From NCBI RefSeq assembly GCF_030651915.1, contig NZ_JAUSBV010000002.1:572414-636413 (forward strand): a stretch of 64,000 bases of DNA, read 5' to 3'. This document shows positions 49,388-57,332 of the stretch, in pieces. This DNA is from Parvibaculum sp. (GTDB lineage: Bacteria > Pseudomonadota > Alphaproteobacteria > Parvibaculales > Parvibaculaceae). The translations under genes and the position numbers were made by a program. The first letter of the stretch is position 1. Each line of letters starts with the position of its first letter. The notes under the pieces were generated by a model, which worked only from the letters and a program-made list of their open reading frames with translations, was not told where the DNA came from and made no database searches.

Positions 49388-49659
49388 CAACCGTTCGAGA
49401 AATCGATATACCCACCGACCCGCGCGAGCGCGCGATCTGGGTTTTAGGACAATTGAAGCTGAGGGGCGAGTCGTTCTCCGCCCTTTCAAAGTCGCACGGG
49501 AAAAGCCGGAACTGGGCCCGGCAGGCCATGTTCCAAGCCAGCGCCGAGGCCGAGCGGGCGATAGCCACCGCGATCGACCTGACCCCTCGAGATCTCTTTC
49601 CCGAACGTTATGACGCGTCGGGGCGGCGCCTGCACCAGGTGCGATGGGCCGCCGCATGA
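49381..49659 (+). CDS. ner: Ner-like DNA-binding protein
   Basis: A 92-residue helix-turn-helix protein matching Ner/Nlp: LGQLKLRGESFSALSKSHGKS, ARQAMFQASAEAERAIATAIDLTPRDLFPERYD; in Mu and relatives it shuts off the early and repressor promoters. I start at the ATG at 49381; in-frame TTG 49363 and ATG 49369 are alternatives. No ribosome site is clear; it may be translated from a short leader. First gene of the early operon. Confidence 0.78.
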   Translation: MNTTVREIDIPTDPRERAIWVLGQLKLRGESFSALSKSHGKSRNWARQAMFQASAEAERAIATAIDLTPRDLFPERYDASGRRLHQVRWAAA

Positions 49660-49931
49660 GCGCGCCGCAAGCCGTCATGTTCGGGACCGATGCGCAGCTT
49701 CGCAAGCGTGCGCTCGGGTTGACATGGCCGTCGCACGGGCCGCGTCGCCGCGCGCCCAACTTCTGGGGCGATCTCGAAGTGCGCGGGTTTCTCGCCGCGA
49801 CGCATCGACAGATGACACTCGATGAGGCGCGCGCCGCGATCGCGGAGCGTTTCGGCGCCGCTCGCGTGCCGTCGCGCTCGGCAGTCAACCGCTTCTGGCT
49901 GGTTCTCGACCAGCAAGGGGCCGCCGCATGA
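49656..49931 (+). CDS. Hypothetical early phage protein
   Basis: A 91-residue basic protein, starting with ATG in an ATGA overlap with the ner-like gene. Not recognised. TLDEARAAIAERFG-ARVPSRSAVNRFW looks like a helix-turn-helix (recognition helix SRSAVNRFW), so it may bind DNA. It lies in the coupled early run. Confidence 0.6.
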   Translation: MSAPQAVMFGTDAQLRKRALGLTWPSHGPRRRAPNFWGDLEVRGFLAATHRQMTLDEARAAIAERFGAARVPSRSAVNRFWLVLDQQGAAA

Positions 49932-50095
49932 ACAGGGGGGCAGCACCCGACAATCTGAACGAGGCGCAGCACACCTACTACCGCGAGCTCGTCAAAGAGG
50001 CGCTCGGCCGCCGCGCAGCGACCGAAGCGCGGCAGCGAGCGATCTCGTTGTTTCCGCGTAGCGGACCTTCTCGAACTGAGGGGGAAGATCGGTGA
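49928..50095 (+). CDS. Small hypothetical early protein
   Basis: A 55-residue frame starting in an ATGA overlap with the preceding gene, opening MNRGAAPDNLNEAQHTYYRE. Charged and helical, no domain seen. It overlaps a leftward frame over 49992-50095, so at most one of the two may be a real gene in that stretch. Confidence 0.45.
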   Translation: MNRGAAPDNLNEAQHTYYRELVKEALGRRAATEARQRAISLFPRSGPSRTEGEDR

Positions 50096-50237
50096 GCCGC
50101 AACTCGATCATATGTGCCATGCGCTCCGCGAGGCCGGGGCTTGCCGCATCCATCACCGCCATGCAGGCGACGAGCGCGTCGCGCAACGCTGTGATTTCGC
50201 CTTGCATTGCATACAGGTCTATCCGTCCTTCATGCAT
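49992..50237 (-). CDS. Possible antisense small protein in the early region
   Basis: An 81-residue frame opposite the early operon, starting at the ATG at 50237 after GGAGAAGAGAG. MHEGRIDLYAMQGEITALRDALVACMAVMDAASPG reads like a regular helical protein rather than a chance frame. Nearby TATACT on the same strand (near 50278-50263) could be its -10 box. If real, it would be a leftward gene between ner-side and transposase genes, and would clash with the 3' half of the rightward 55-residue frame. Confidence 0.4.
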   Translation of the reverse strand: MHEGRIDLYAMQGEITALRDALVACMAVMDAASPGLAERMAHMIELRLTDLPPQFEKVRYAETTRSLAAALRSLRGGRAPL

Positions 50238-50342
50238 CTCTCTTCTCCGACTCAGGTGTTGCAGGCTGAGTATAGGAGAAGGCGCGGCCGGGCGTTTCAC
50301 AGCCCGCGCCCGGCCGCGTGTCTTCGTGCGAGAGGTGCGCGC

Positions 50343-52562
50343 ATGAAGTGCTTGTGGTTCAGCGCGCAGGAGCTGGCCGGATTGGGCTTGCCGGCAATCG
50401 CCGGCACCGAACGCGGGGTTCAACTGCAGGCCACGCGCGAAGGCTGGCAGTCGCGGCCGCGCGAGGGGCGCGGCGGCGGGCGGGAATACCACCTCACCTC
50501 ATTGCCGGAAGCGGCGCGGATCGAGCTCGCGCTGCGCGCCATCACCAGAACGCCACCGGCCGACCGTTCCTCCCCGGCCGAAGGGCACACAGTTTCAGCG
50601 GGCCAGCCGCCCACGCCGGCCGGGCCCGACGCTCTCCCGTCCCAAGGCGATGTACCCCACCGCCGCGCTCGCGCCACGGGTGCGGACGGGAGAGACGGTT
50701 CGCGAAGCCTCGCGCCACGCGGCCGAGCTTCGACGCGCGCCGCCGCCCGGCTCGTCATCGTCAATCAACTCGCGACCTTCCGCGAAGAGGGCGGGCTCTC
50801 GGCGGTCTGTGCGCGCTCGGCTTTCAGCGGCCTCTTCAACGCCGGTGCAATACCCATTGAAGGGTGGGTGAAAGCGGAGGTCGGAAAGCTTTCTGTCACG
50901 TCGCTCGCGCGGTGGCAGGCGCAGCTCGCGCGCGAAGGCGCGGCGCGGCTCGCCGGGAAGTACGGCACGCGGAAAGGCAAAGGGCAGATCGAAGGCGATG
51001 TGCAGCTTCGGGATTTCTGCATCGCCATGATGGCGATGCGGCCGCATCTCAACGCCGGCCAGCTCGTCCAGTCGATCGGCGCACGCTTCGGCCGCGCGAT
51101 ACCGAAGCGCACCGTGCAGCGCTTCATGGCGACCGCGCGCGAGACCTATGCCGAAGCCTTCCTGATGGCGCGCAATCCGGATGCCTGGAAGAACAAGCAT
51201 CTCGTCGCCTTCGGCTCGCTCTCCGAAGCGCTGAGCGCGCCGAACGAAGTTTGGGAACTCGACGCGTCGCCTGCCGACATCATGTGTCTCGATCCCGAGG
51301 CCGAGAAGGGCAAGCGGCGCTACCACCTGATCGCCGCCCTCGACGTCTGGCCGCGACGCGCCAAGGTGCTGGTCAGCGAAGTGCCGAAATCGACGGCAAC
51401 GCTCGCTCTATGCCGCCGTTCCATTCTCGACTGGGGCGTGCCGAGGAAGATCAAAACCGACAACGGCAAGGATTTCATATCAGCGCATGTGGGTTATGCG
51501 CTCGGCTCGCTGATGATCGAGCACAAGCCATGCGCGCCCTTCACACCGGAGGGCAAGCCGCATGTCGAACGCTTCTTCCACACGCTGCAGCACGACTTCA
51601 TCTCGCTCTTGCCGGGCTTCGTCGGCCACAATGTCGCCGACCGCAAGGGGATCGAGGCGCGCCGCGCCTTTTCCGATCGCCTCGGTGAGAGCGACAACAT
51701 TATCGCGGTCGAACTGACGGCCGCCGACCTTCAGGCGAAGATCGACGAGTGGATCGAGCACGTCTATCACCGCCGGCCGCATTCCGAACTCAAGACATCG
51801 CCGATGCTGAAGGCCGCATCGTGGAGCGGCGAAGTCGCGCGCATCGAGGACGAGCGCGCGCTCGACGTGCTGCTCGCCGAGGCGCCGGACGCAGATGGCG
51901 GCCGGACGGTCGGCAAGAAGGGCATTCGGGCCGAGAACACGATTTTCATCGCGCCGGAGCTTGGCGCGCATGTCGGTGCGCGCGTCATCGTGCGGCTCGA
52001 TCCCACGGACATGGGCCGCATCATCGTCTACGACCTCGACAACAATTTCATTTGCGTCGCCGAAGCGCCTGAGCGCACCGGCATCAGCCGCGAAGAAGTC
52101 GCGCGCGCCGCCAAGCTTGTGCAGCGCGAGGACCGGAAAGCCACGCGCGCCTATCTCAAGGACCTCGAACGCGAACACAAACCACACCGGATCGCCGACG
52201 AGATCGTCGCCGCCGCGCGCGCCGACAAGGTCGTCATGCTGCCGCATCGCGGGACCACCTACACGACGCCCGCGCTCGATGCCGCCGGCGACGCCGCGCG
52301 CGCTCTCGACAATCCGATGCCACATATGCCGGCACGCGCCGGCGGTGCCGAGCCGGGGGCCGAAACGCACGAGGCTCTGGTGCTGCGGATGCCCGAGCGC
52401 GAGGCGCATGCCGCGCGGCTTTCCGACGACTGGCTCTGGTTCCAGTGGGCGCGCGAGAACTTCAACGAGCTCAACGACATCCAGCGCGAGAACTATCACG
52501 CGCTCGAAAACGACGAGGTCATCCAGATACGCCTGCAGGCGGAGAGGAACGCGACCGCGTAG
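50343..52562 (+). CDS. Mu-type DDE transposase (A protein)
   Basis: A 739-residue transposase/integrase-core protein. The catalytic triad is Asp307 (WELDASPAD), Asp373 (IKTDNGKDF) and Glu409 (GKPHVERFFHT), 35 residues between the second and third, as in MuA. The N terminus (residues 1-260) holds the end- and enhancer-binding domains, the C terminus (from about 600) the region contacting the B protein. The start at 50343 follows GAGAGG. It mediates integration and replicative transposition. Confidence 0.93.
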   Translation: MKCLWFSAQELAGLGLPAIAGTERGVQLQATREGWQSRPREGRGGGREYHLTSLPEAARIELALRAITRTPPADRSSPAEGHTVSAGQPPTPAGPDALPSQGDVPHRRARATGADGRDGSRSLAPRGRASTRAAARLVIVNQLATFREEGGLSAVCARSAFSGLFNAGAIPIEGWVKAEVGKLSVTSLARWQAQLAREGAARLAGKYGTRKGKGQIEGDVQLRDFCIAMMAMRPHLNAGQLVQSIGARFGRAIPKRTVQRFMATARETYAEAFLMARNPDAWKNKHLVAFGSLSEALSAPNEVWELDASPADIMCLDPEAEKGKRRYHLIAALDVWPRRAKVLVSEVPKSTATLALCRRSILDWGVPRKIKTDNGKDFISAHVGYALGSLMIEHKPCAPFTPEGKPHVERFFHTLQHDFISLLPGFVGHNVADRKGIEARRAFSDRLGESDNIIAVELTAADLQAKIDEWIEHVYHRRPHSELKTSPMLKAASWSGEVARIEDERALDVLLAEAPDADGGRTVGKKGIRAENTIFIAPELGAHVGARVIVRLDPTDMGRIIVYDLDNNFICVAEAPERTGISREEVARAAKLVQREDRKATRAYLKDLEREHKPHRIADEIVAAARADKVVMLPHRGTTYTTPALDAAGDAARALDNPMPHMPARAGGAEPGAETHEALVLRMPEREAHAARLSDDWLWFQWARENFNELNDIQRENYHALENDEVIQIRLQAERNATA

Positions 52563-52591
52563 AGGCCAACCGCGACTGAGGGAGACAGTAC

Positions 52592-53338
52592 ATGCGGCAT
52601 GAATTTCTGATCGACACCAAGAACGTCTCGCGCTTTCTCACGGGCGTAAAACGCGTCCAGGAGAGCGGCGCGCCGGAAGCCTGCTGGCAGCTTTGCCAGG
52701 GCGAGCCCGGCTACGGCAAGACCGCAACGCTCGAATGGCATGCGACGCAGGGGCGGCATGTCTATCTGCGGGCGAAGAGCTCGTGGACGCTCCGCTCGAT
52801 GTATCAGGAGTTGACGCTCGCGGTCGGCCACCAGCCGCATGGCAAGAACAGCGATATGTTTCATACCATCCTCGGTGCGCTGGCCGGCACCGGACAGAAA
52901 GTCCTTGTCGATGAAGTGCAGCACGCGATGCACGACATTCGCCTGATCGAGACGCTGCGCGACATTTCAGACATGACGCTGACGCCGATCATCATCGGCG
53001 GCCATTCCGGGCTCAGCGCGCGGCTGCGCCGCTACCCGCAGATCTTTTCACGCCTTTCCGACGTCACCGAGTTCGGCCCGGCCACCGAAGCCGACGTTCG
53101 GAAGATGTGCGACGCGCTGGCGGAAAGCGCAAAGAACGAGCCGCTGGCCTTCGAGAACGACCTCGTCGCCGAGATCACACGCCGCACGCAAGGCTGCCTG
53201 CGCGACGTCAAGAAGGCGATCGCCAATGCCGAGCGGGTCGCGCGCAAGGCCGGCCGCGCGTCAATCGCGCTTGCGGATGTGCCGGTCGAGCTGCTGACCA
53301 GCGACGGCCAGCCAAGCGGGACGGGGCGGCGCAAATGA
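52592..53338 (+). CDS. Mu B-like AAA ATPase, target-immunity/transposition protein
   Basis: A 248-residue ATPase: GEPGYGKT (37-44) is the Walker A and VLVDEVQH with Asp107-Glu108 the Walker B. IIGGHSGLSARLRRYPQIFSRL supplies the sensor and arginine-finger region. It would select target DNA and activate transposase. The start follows GGGAGACAGTAC. Its stop overlaps the next ATG (ATGA). Confidence 0.91.
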   Translation: MRHEFLIDTKNVSRFLTGVKRVQESGAPEACWQLCQGEPGYGKTATLEWHATQGRHVYLRAKSSWTLRSMYQELTLAVGHQPHGKNSDMFHTILGALAGTGQKVLVDEVQHAMHDIRLIETLRDISDMTLTPIIIGGHSGLSARLRRYPQIFSRLSDVTEFGPATEADVRKMCDALAESAKNEPLAFENDLVAEITRRTQGCLRDVKKAIANAERVARKAGRASIALADVPVELLTSDGQPSGTGRRK

Positions 53339-53937
53339 GAAAGCTCAAGCCGCGCAAACAAGCGCCCGGCGCGCAATCGAAAGTTCTGGCGGCGCTGGCG
53401 GCGGGCCGCGTCTGCCTGACGCTCGACGATCTCGACGCCGCACTCGATGTCGAGCGCAAGGACATCACGACGGCGGTCAGCCGCCTCATCACGGCGAAGT
53501 ATGTGCGCCGCGCCGACCGGGGCTGCTACGAGGCAACGCCCGAGGGGCGACGCGCGCACGCAGAAGGCTATCGGATGGGGCCGCAAGGCCCGCTAACCGG
53601 CCAGCGCGCGCCGCTGAAGGACACGCTGCGGCACCGCGTCTGGCTGTCGATGCGGATGAAGCGGCGCTTCACCCTCGCGGAGCTGCTGGAGAACGCCTGC
53701 AACGGCAGCGAAAAGAACCCCTATGCGAATGTCCAGGCCTATGTGTGGGCGCTCGCCCGCGCCGGCTATCTGCGCGAGCTCGGGGAACGCGCCCAGGGCA
53801 CGGCGCCCGAGTCCAATGGCTACAAGCAATGGCTGCTCCTGAATGACAGCGGATTGCTGCCGCCGATCGTGCGGCCGCGCTCGGTCTATGACGCCAACAC
53901 GCGCGAAGAGATTTCATTCGGCGAGGTGCGGTCATGA
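53335..53937 (+). CDS. Hypothetical early phage protein with winged-helix features
   Basis: A 200-residue protein, not assigned. The N-terminal half (VLAALAAGRVCLTLDDLDAA, then DITTAVSRLITAKYVRRAD, GCYEATPEG) has a winged-helix pattern; the second half repeats it (RRFTLAELLENACNGSEKN, YVWALARAGYLREL). Two wing domains in tandem fit a DNA-binding regulator. It is coupled with the ATPase gene. Confidence 0.62.
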   Translation: MRKLKPRKQAPGAQSKVLAALAAGRVCLTLDDLDAALDVERKDITTAVSRLITAKYVRRADRGCYEATPEGRRAHAEGYRMGPQGPLTGQRAPLKDTLRHRVWLSMRMKRRFTLAELLENACNGSEKNPYANVQAYVWALARAGYLRELGERAQGTAPESNGYKQWLLLNDSGLLPPIVRPRSVYDANTREEISFGEVRS

Positions 53938-54302
53938 ACCCGCATCGCATCAAGGCCGAGAAGGCATGGGGCGCACCTCTGACTGACTGGCTCGACGTTC
54001 TGGTCGAGGAATGCGCGAAGTCGAGCCAGAACAGGGTCGGCAAGAAGCTGCAGGTGTCGTCGACCGTGGTCAGCCGCGTCATCGGCAACACCTATGAAGG
54101 CGACGTCGAAAAATTCGCCGACCGCGTGCGCGGCACCTATCTCGCCGCCACCGTGATCTGCCCCGTGCTCGGCGAGATCGGGCGCCAGCGCTGTGTCGCC
54201 GAGCAGGGCAAGAAGCTCACCTTCGAAAACCCGCAGCGCCCCCGCCTCTATCAGGCCTGCCGTGGCGGGTGCCCCAACTCACGCCTGGGAGATGGCAAAT
54301 GA
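53934..54302 (+). CDS. Hypothetical phage protein with four spaced cysteines
   Basis: A 122-residue protein in the coupled run. LQVSSTVVSRVIGNTYEGDVEKF resembles a helix-turn-helix, and the C-terminal half has Cys76, Cys87, Cys109 and Cys113, possibly a zinc site (Cx10Cx21Cx3C). Similar small proteins occur in Mu-like phages as putative transcription factors. Overlaps the neighbours by ATGA on both sides. Confidence 0.65.
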   Translation: MNPHRIKAEKAWGAPLTDWLDVLVEECAKSSQNRVGKKLQVSSTVVSRVIGNTYEGDVEKFADRVRGTYLAATVICPVLGEIGRQRCVAEQGKKLTFENPQRPRLYQACRGGCPNSRLGDGK

Positions 54303-54562
54303 TCGCGAACGATCTTCGCAGCGTCATGGCGTCGATGCGCGCCTATTCGGACGGGAAGCCGGTGCCGGCAAAGACGATGCAGCTCTTCGTCGAGCGGCTG
54401 GAGGAAATCGCCGAGCGCGTCGACCGGTTCGAGCGCATGCCGGTGCCGGCCGCTTTCCGGCTCACTGATCAAAGCGAGGACGAGAGGCTGGTGTTCATCC
54501 GCGCGCACGAGCGCATGAAGCCGCGCCTGGCCCGATCGGACAATGGAGGAGATGCAGCATGA
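54299..54562 (+). CDS. Hypothetical phage protein
   Basis: An 87-residue acidic helical protein (LRSVMASMRAYSDGK, FVERLEEIAERVDRFERM) in an ATGA overlap with the previous gene. Coiled-coil-like; no domain is recognised. It is in the early operon. Confidence 0.6.
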   Translation: MIANDLRSVMASMRAYSDGKPVPAKTMQLFVERLEEIAERVDRFERMPVPAAFRLTDQSEDERLVFIRAHERMKPRLARSDNGGDAA

Positions 54563-54897
54563 GCCCGAAGCCGCAGCCCATCCCGCTTGCCGATGACGGT
54601 TTGCCGAAGGTCGACATCATCGAGCTCGCGACTGCGGTGCTTCATCCCGGCGCCGGCCCGCGCAAGCAGACGATGGTCTCGACCCGCGAAGTCCGCGCGA
54701 TGGCGGAAGCGATCATCGGCTTCAACGGCGCGCTCACCGAGGCCGCGCGGCTGGTTCACCTGGTCGACGCGCTCGGCGCAGCGAAGCCGCTGGCGCGGCA
54801 GATCGTCAAAAGCGAAACCGAAACCAGCCTCGCCCTGCTCGCCGTGCGGCTGCAGGACCTTGGCTACATGGAGGAGGTGGCGGATGCAAAGGATTGA
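54559..54897 (+). CDS. Hypothetical phage protein
   Basis: A 112-residue protein, not recognised, mostly helical (TREVRAMAEAIIGFNGALTE, LLAVRLQDLGYMEEVADA). Its start overlaps by ATGA and its 3' end overlaps the next gene by 14 bases. Confidence 0.6.
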   Translation: MSPKPQPIPLADDGLPKVDIIELATAVLHPGAGPRKQTMVSTREVRAMAEAIIGFNGALTEAARLVHLVDALGAAKPLARQIVKSETETSLALLAVRLQDLGYMEEVADAKD

Positions 54898-55117
54898 AAA
54901 GGTATTCGCGGACCTGTGCCGCGGCGCGGACATCCGGGCGCGTTTCGGCGCCGGCGTCATGCGGTTTCGCGAGAGCTGGTGGGCGTGGCGCGGGCGGCGC
55001 ATCGAGGCGCGCGAAGAGCGCCGCGCCGCCGCCGAAGAGCGCCGCGCGCTTGAGCGGAAATTCACCCTATCGAACGGCATCGCGATGCCGGCCAACAGAA
55101 GGAACCTCGGACGATGA
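54884..55117 (+). CDS. Small basic phage protein
   Basis: A 77-residue very basic protein with an arginine/glutamate-rich helix (WRGRRIEAREERRAAAEER), starting at 54884 after GAGGAGG, well inside the previous gene. Nucleic-acid binding is plausible from the charge only. Confidence 0.58.
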   Translation: MQRIEKVFADLCRGADIRARFGAGVMRFRESWWAWRGRRIEAREERRAAAEERRALERKFTLSNGIAMPANRRNLGR

Positions 55118-55815
55118 GCAACGACTTCGAAGACGAAAACGCCGTCGCCGGCGACCATTCCGCGATGCATGGCGTCAAGCTGGTGAACGGCGAGCCGCAT
55201 ATGACGGATGCGAAGGGAAGGCTGACGCCGCTCTCGCTCGTCAAGGCGCAAGACCAGCTCCGCGACCACATGGTGCGAAAGCTCGTGTTCCATGCCGACG
55301 CGCTCAATGCGCAGATTGCGCGCTTCCGTGCGCATTGCTTCGACGACATCAACAGCTTCATCGACCTGCTGAAGCAGGAATACGGCGTCGTCGAAGGCGG
55401 CAGCGCCAAGGGCAACATGACCTTCACCAGCTATGACGGCTGTCTGCAGGTCAAGGTCGCGATCGCCGACCAGATCGTGTTCGGCGCGGAGCTCCAGGTC
55501 GCCAAGCAACTGATCGACGCGTGCATCGTCGAGTGGTCGGCCGGATCGAACGATCATATCCGCGCGCTGGTCGATCATGCTTTCGAGCCGCAGAAGGAAG
55601 GCCAGGTCAATCGCGAGGCGCTGTTCCGGCTGCGCCAGCTCGACATCGACGATCCGCGCTGGCGCCGCGCCGTCGACGCCATCAACGACGCGATCCGCGT
55701 CGTCGGCTCGAAGCAATATATCCGCTTCTATCGGCGCGCCTCGCCTGAGGATCAGTTCGAGCATCTGTCGATCGACCTCGCCAAGGCGAAGCTGCCGGCG
55801 AAGGCGGAGGCGTGA
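55114..55815 (+). CDS. DUF3164 phage protein
   Basis: A 233-residue protein of the DUF3164 family, common in Mu-like phages downstream of the transposition genes. The TFTSYDGCLQVKVAIADQIVFG and DPRWRRAVDAINDAIRVVGSKQYIRFYRR blocks are typical. It is thought to be an early protein of unknown role (sometimes annotated as a DNA-binding or sulfate-transport protein by error). Confidence 0.8.
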   Translation: MSNDFEDENAVAGDHSAMHGVKLVNGEPHMTDAKGRLTPLSLVKAQDQLRDHMVRKLVFHADALNAQIARFRAHCFDDINSFIDLLKQEYGVVEGGSAKGNMTFTSYDGCLQVKVAIADQIVFGAELQVAKQLIDACIVEWSAGSNDHIRALVDHAFEPQKEGQVNREALFRLRQLDIDDPRWRRAVDAINDAIRVVGSKQYIRFYRRASPEDQFEHLSIDLAKAKLPAKAEA

Positions 55816-55819
55816 GGCG

Positions 55820-56101
55820 ATGGCAACGACGTTCTATTTCGTCCGGCGGTCGGGGCTGATCGAGCGCGGCCGCAAGGTTCCGGCCGGGGCGATCCCGCTC
55901 TTCCCTTCGTGTCGCGAACACACGCAGCGGGTCCAAGCGCGGGCCCGGCTCAGCCGCTCCGACAATCAAAGTCTCTTCGTGCCCGGCGTACCGGAAGCCG
56001 AGACGGCGGAAGAGGCGCTCGAAGCGGTCGAGGACTTCGTCAACTGGATCGTCAACGACCAGCCGCCGGGCCGGAAGAACGCGACCGTGGTGCTGGCATG
56101 A
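55820..56101 (+). CDS. Hypothetical phage protein
   Basis: A 93-residue protein, MATTFYFVRRSGLIERGRK at the start, acidic in the middle (EAETAEEALEAVEDFVNW). Starts five bases after the DUF3164 stop and overlaps the next gene by ATGA. No domain recognised. Confidence 0.58.
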   Translation: MATTFYFVRRSGLIERGRKVPAGAIPLFPSCREHTQRVQARARLSRSDNQSLFVPGVPEAETAEEALEAVEDFVNWIVNDQPPGRKNATVVLA

Positions 56102-56262
56102 AGCTCGCCGTGAAACGTCAATCCGCACACGCCCGCCGCCGCGATGCAAGGCGGTGGGAGGAAATGGCGCGGCGGCTCGAACAGCAGGGCAAGCACGAGG
56201 CGGCCGAGGCGGCGCGCCAGCAGGCGCTACGGATCGAGGTCCAGAGGAGCACGGGGTTATGA
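56098..56262 (+). CDS. Small basic hypothetical phage protein
   Basis: A 54-residue basic helical protein (HARRRDARRWEEMARRLEQQ), starting in ATGA overlap with the previous gene. Its stop overlaps the ATG of an eight-codon frame leading into the GapR-like gene. Confidence 0.55.
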   Translation: MKLAVKRQSAHARRRDARRWEEMARRLEQQGKHEAAEAARQQALRIEVQRSTGL

Positions 56263-56285
56263 GCAACAAGAAGGGAGCCGCCTGA
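56259..56285 (+). CDS. Eight-codon relay frame MSNKKGAA
   Basis: ATG at 56259 overlaps the stop of the 54-residue gene (ATGA) and its TGA at 56283-56285 overlaps the ATG of the GapR-like gene (TGATG). It is too short to be a protein but carries the GGGAG that serves the next start, so a ribosome could be passed on across it. Whether it is translated is unknown. Confidence 0.35.
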   Translation: MSNKKGAA

Positions 56286-56614
56286 TGGCGCACAAGCAGG
56301 ACAACATGGCGCATGCGCAGCTTCGCGGCTTCTTCGAGCGCATCGAACGGCTCAACGAGGAAATCGACGCGCTCAACAACGACAAGTCGCAAGTCTACGC
56401 CGAAGCGAAAGGCCAGGGCTTCGACGTCAAGATCATGCGGATCGTGCTGAGCCGCCGGCAGATGGAGCCCGCCGAAGTGCAGGAGCGCGACGCGCTGGTC
56501 GAGCTCTACGAAGACGCGCTTCGCGGCGGCGCGCGGGCGACCAACAAGAAGGCTGGCACGAAAAATGCTACGCGTGCGGGCGCAGGCGAGGCCGGAAAAG
56601 GCGGCGCGTCATGA
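56285..56614 (+). CDS. DUF2312 / GapR-like nucleoid-associated protein
   Basis: A 109-residue protein with the DUF2312 fold of GapR: an N-terminal coiled coil (ERIERLNEEIDALNNDKSQ), then VYAEAKGQGFDVKIMRIVLS, the most conserved block, and RDALVELYEDAL. Chromosomal GapR in Caulobacter binds overtwisted DNA ahead of forks and polymerases. Here a phage-coded copy with a lysine/glycine-rich extra tail (residues 85-109) may act on replication-linked supercoils or compete with host GapR (inference). Confidence 0.82.
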   Translation: MAHKQDNMAHAQLRGFFERIERLNEEIDALNNDKSQVYAEAKGQGFDVKIMRIVLSRRQMEPAEVQERDALVELYEDALRGGARATNKKAGTKNATRAGAGEAGKGGAS

Positions 56615-57024
56615 GCGAGCCCGTCAATTCGCCCGCCACCAAATCCGAGCTCGCCGGCGCGCTCGACGATCTCCTCTGGCTGACACTCCCCATGCGCGAG
56701 ACGCTGAAGGGCGATGCCCGCGCCAACTTCATGGCCGCATGGAAGCGGGCAGCCGACATGCTGCTGAAGGGCCATTGCAGCGCCCATGAAGACGCCCCGC
56801 AATCCGACCGGGCTGCCGCCGCGCAGATGTTCGCGCACGCCCTTGCCGCCTGCGCCGCGCTCGGCGTGCCGCCGCGCGATCTCGTGCCGCTGTTCAACCA
56901 GAAATCCGAGGAGGGCGCACGCCAGCAGCCGGGCATCGCGCTCGACGCCCTGACGCTGCTGGCGCGCTCGGCGCTGCGCACGGCGCGGCTGACCCTTTCG
57001 GCAAAGAAGGAGGACGCGGCGTGA
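56611..57024 (+). CDS. Hypothetical phage protein
   Basis: A 137-residue helical protein in the coupled run (ATGA overlaps on both sides). ELAGALDDLLWLTLPMRETLK and RAAAAQMFAHALAACAALGVP are amphipathic helices. No domain recognised. Confidence 0.58.
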   Translation: MSEPVNSPATKSELAGALDDLLWLTLPMRETLKGDARANFMAAWKRAADMLLKGHCSAHEDAPQSDRAAAAQMFAHALAACAALGVPPRDLVPLFNQKSEEGARQQPGIALDALTLLARSALRTARLTLSAKKEDAA

Positions 57025-57332
57025 GCGACCGGGAAGACACCGCTGCGGTGGCGGCACTTCGGAAAATCCTCGCAGCCTATGAGGACCCCGATATGAGCCA
57101 CCTCGCCTTTCGCGTGCACGCCGCGCAGATCGCCGACGAGGCGCTCGGCGGCGCCTACAAGGCGGCGACGACGGACTTTCTTGCGTCGCTGACCGGCGCG
57201 GCATTGGCCGCGCGGCGCTGTCGCGTCTGCGGCTGCACGCAGAACAACGCCTGCATGACGGATGAGGGGCCCTGCTACTGGATCGAGAAAGATCTCTGCT
57301 CGGGCTGCCTCGACAGGGAGGATGTTCAATGA
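57021..57332 (+). CDS. Cysteine-rich (zinc-finger-like) phage protein
   Basis: A 103-residue protein whose C terminus has seven cysteines: Cys67, 70, 72, 78, 85, 93 and 96 in CRVCGCTQNNACMT, GPCYWIEKDLC and SGC. This CxxCGC-type motif recurs in many phage proteins and probably binds zinc. The N-terminal half is helical. Function unknown. Confidence 0.65.
   Translation: MSDREDTAAVAALRKILAAYEDPDMSHLAFRVHAAQIADEALGGAYKAATTDFLASLTGAALAARRCRVCGCTQNNACMTDEGPCYWIEKDLCSGCLDREDVQ

Noticed and set aside
50112-50342. N-terminal extension of the transposase from an upstream ATG
   Set aside because: The added 77 residues are cysteine/histidine/arginine-rich and unlike MuA; the ATG at 50343 has a ribosome site and a MuA-like N terminus.
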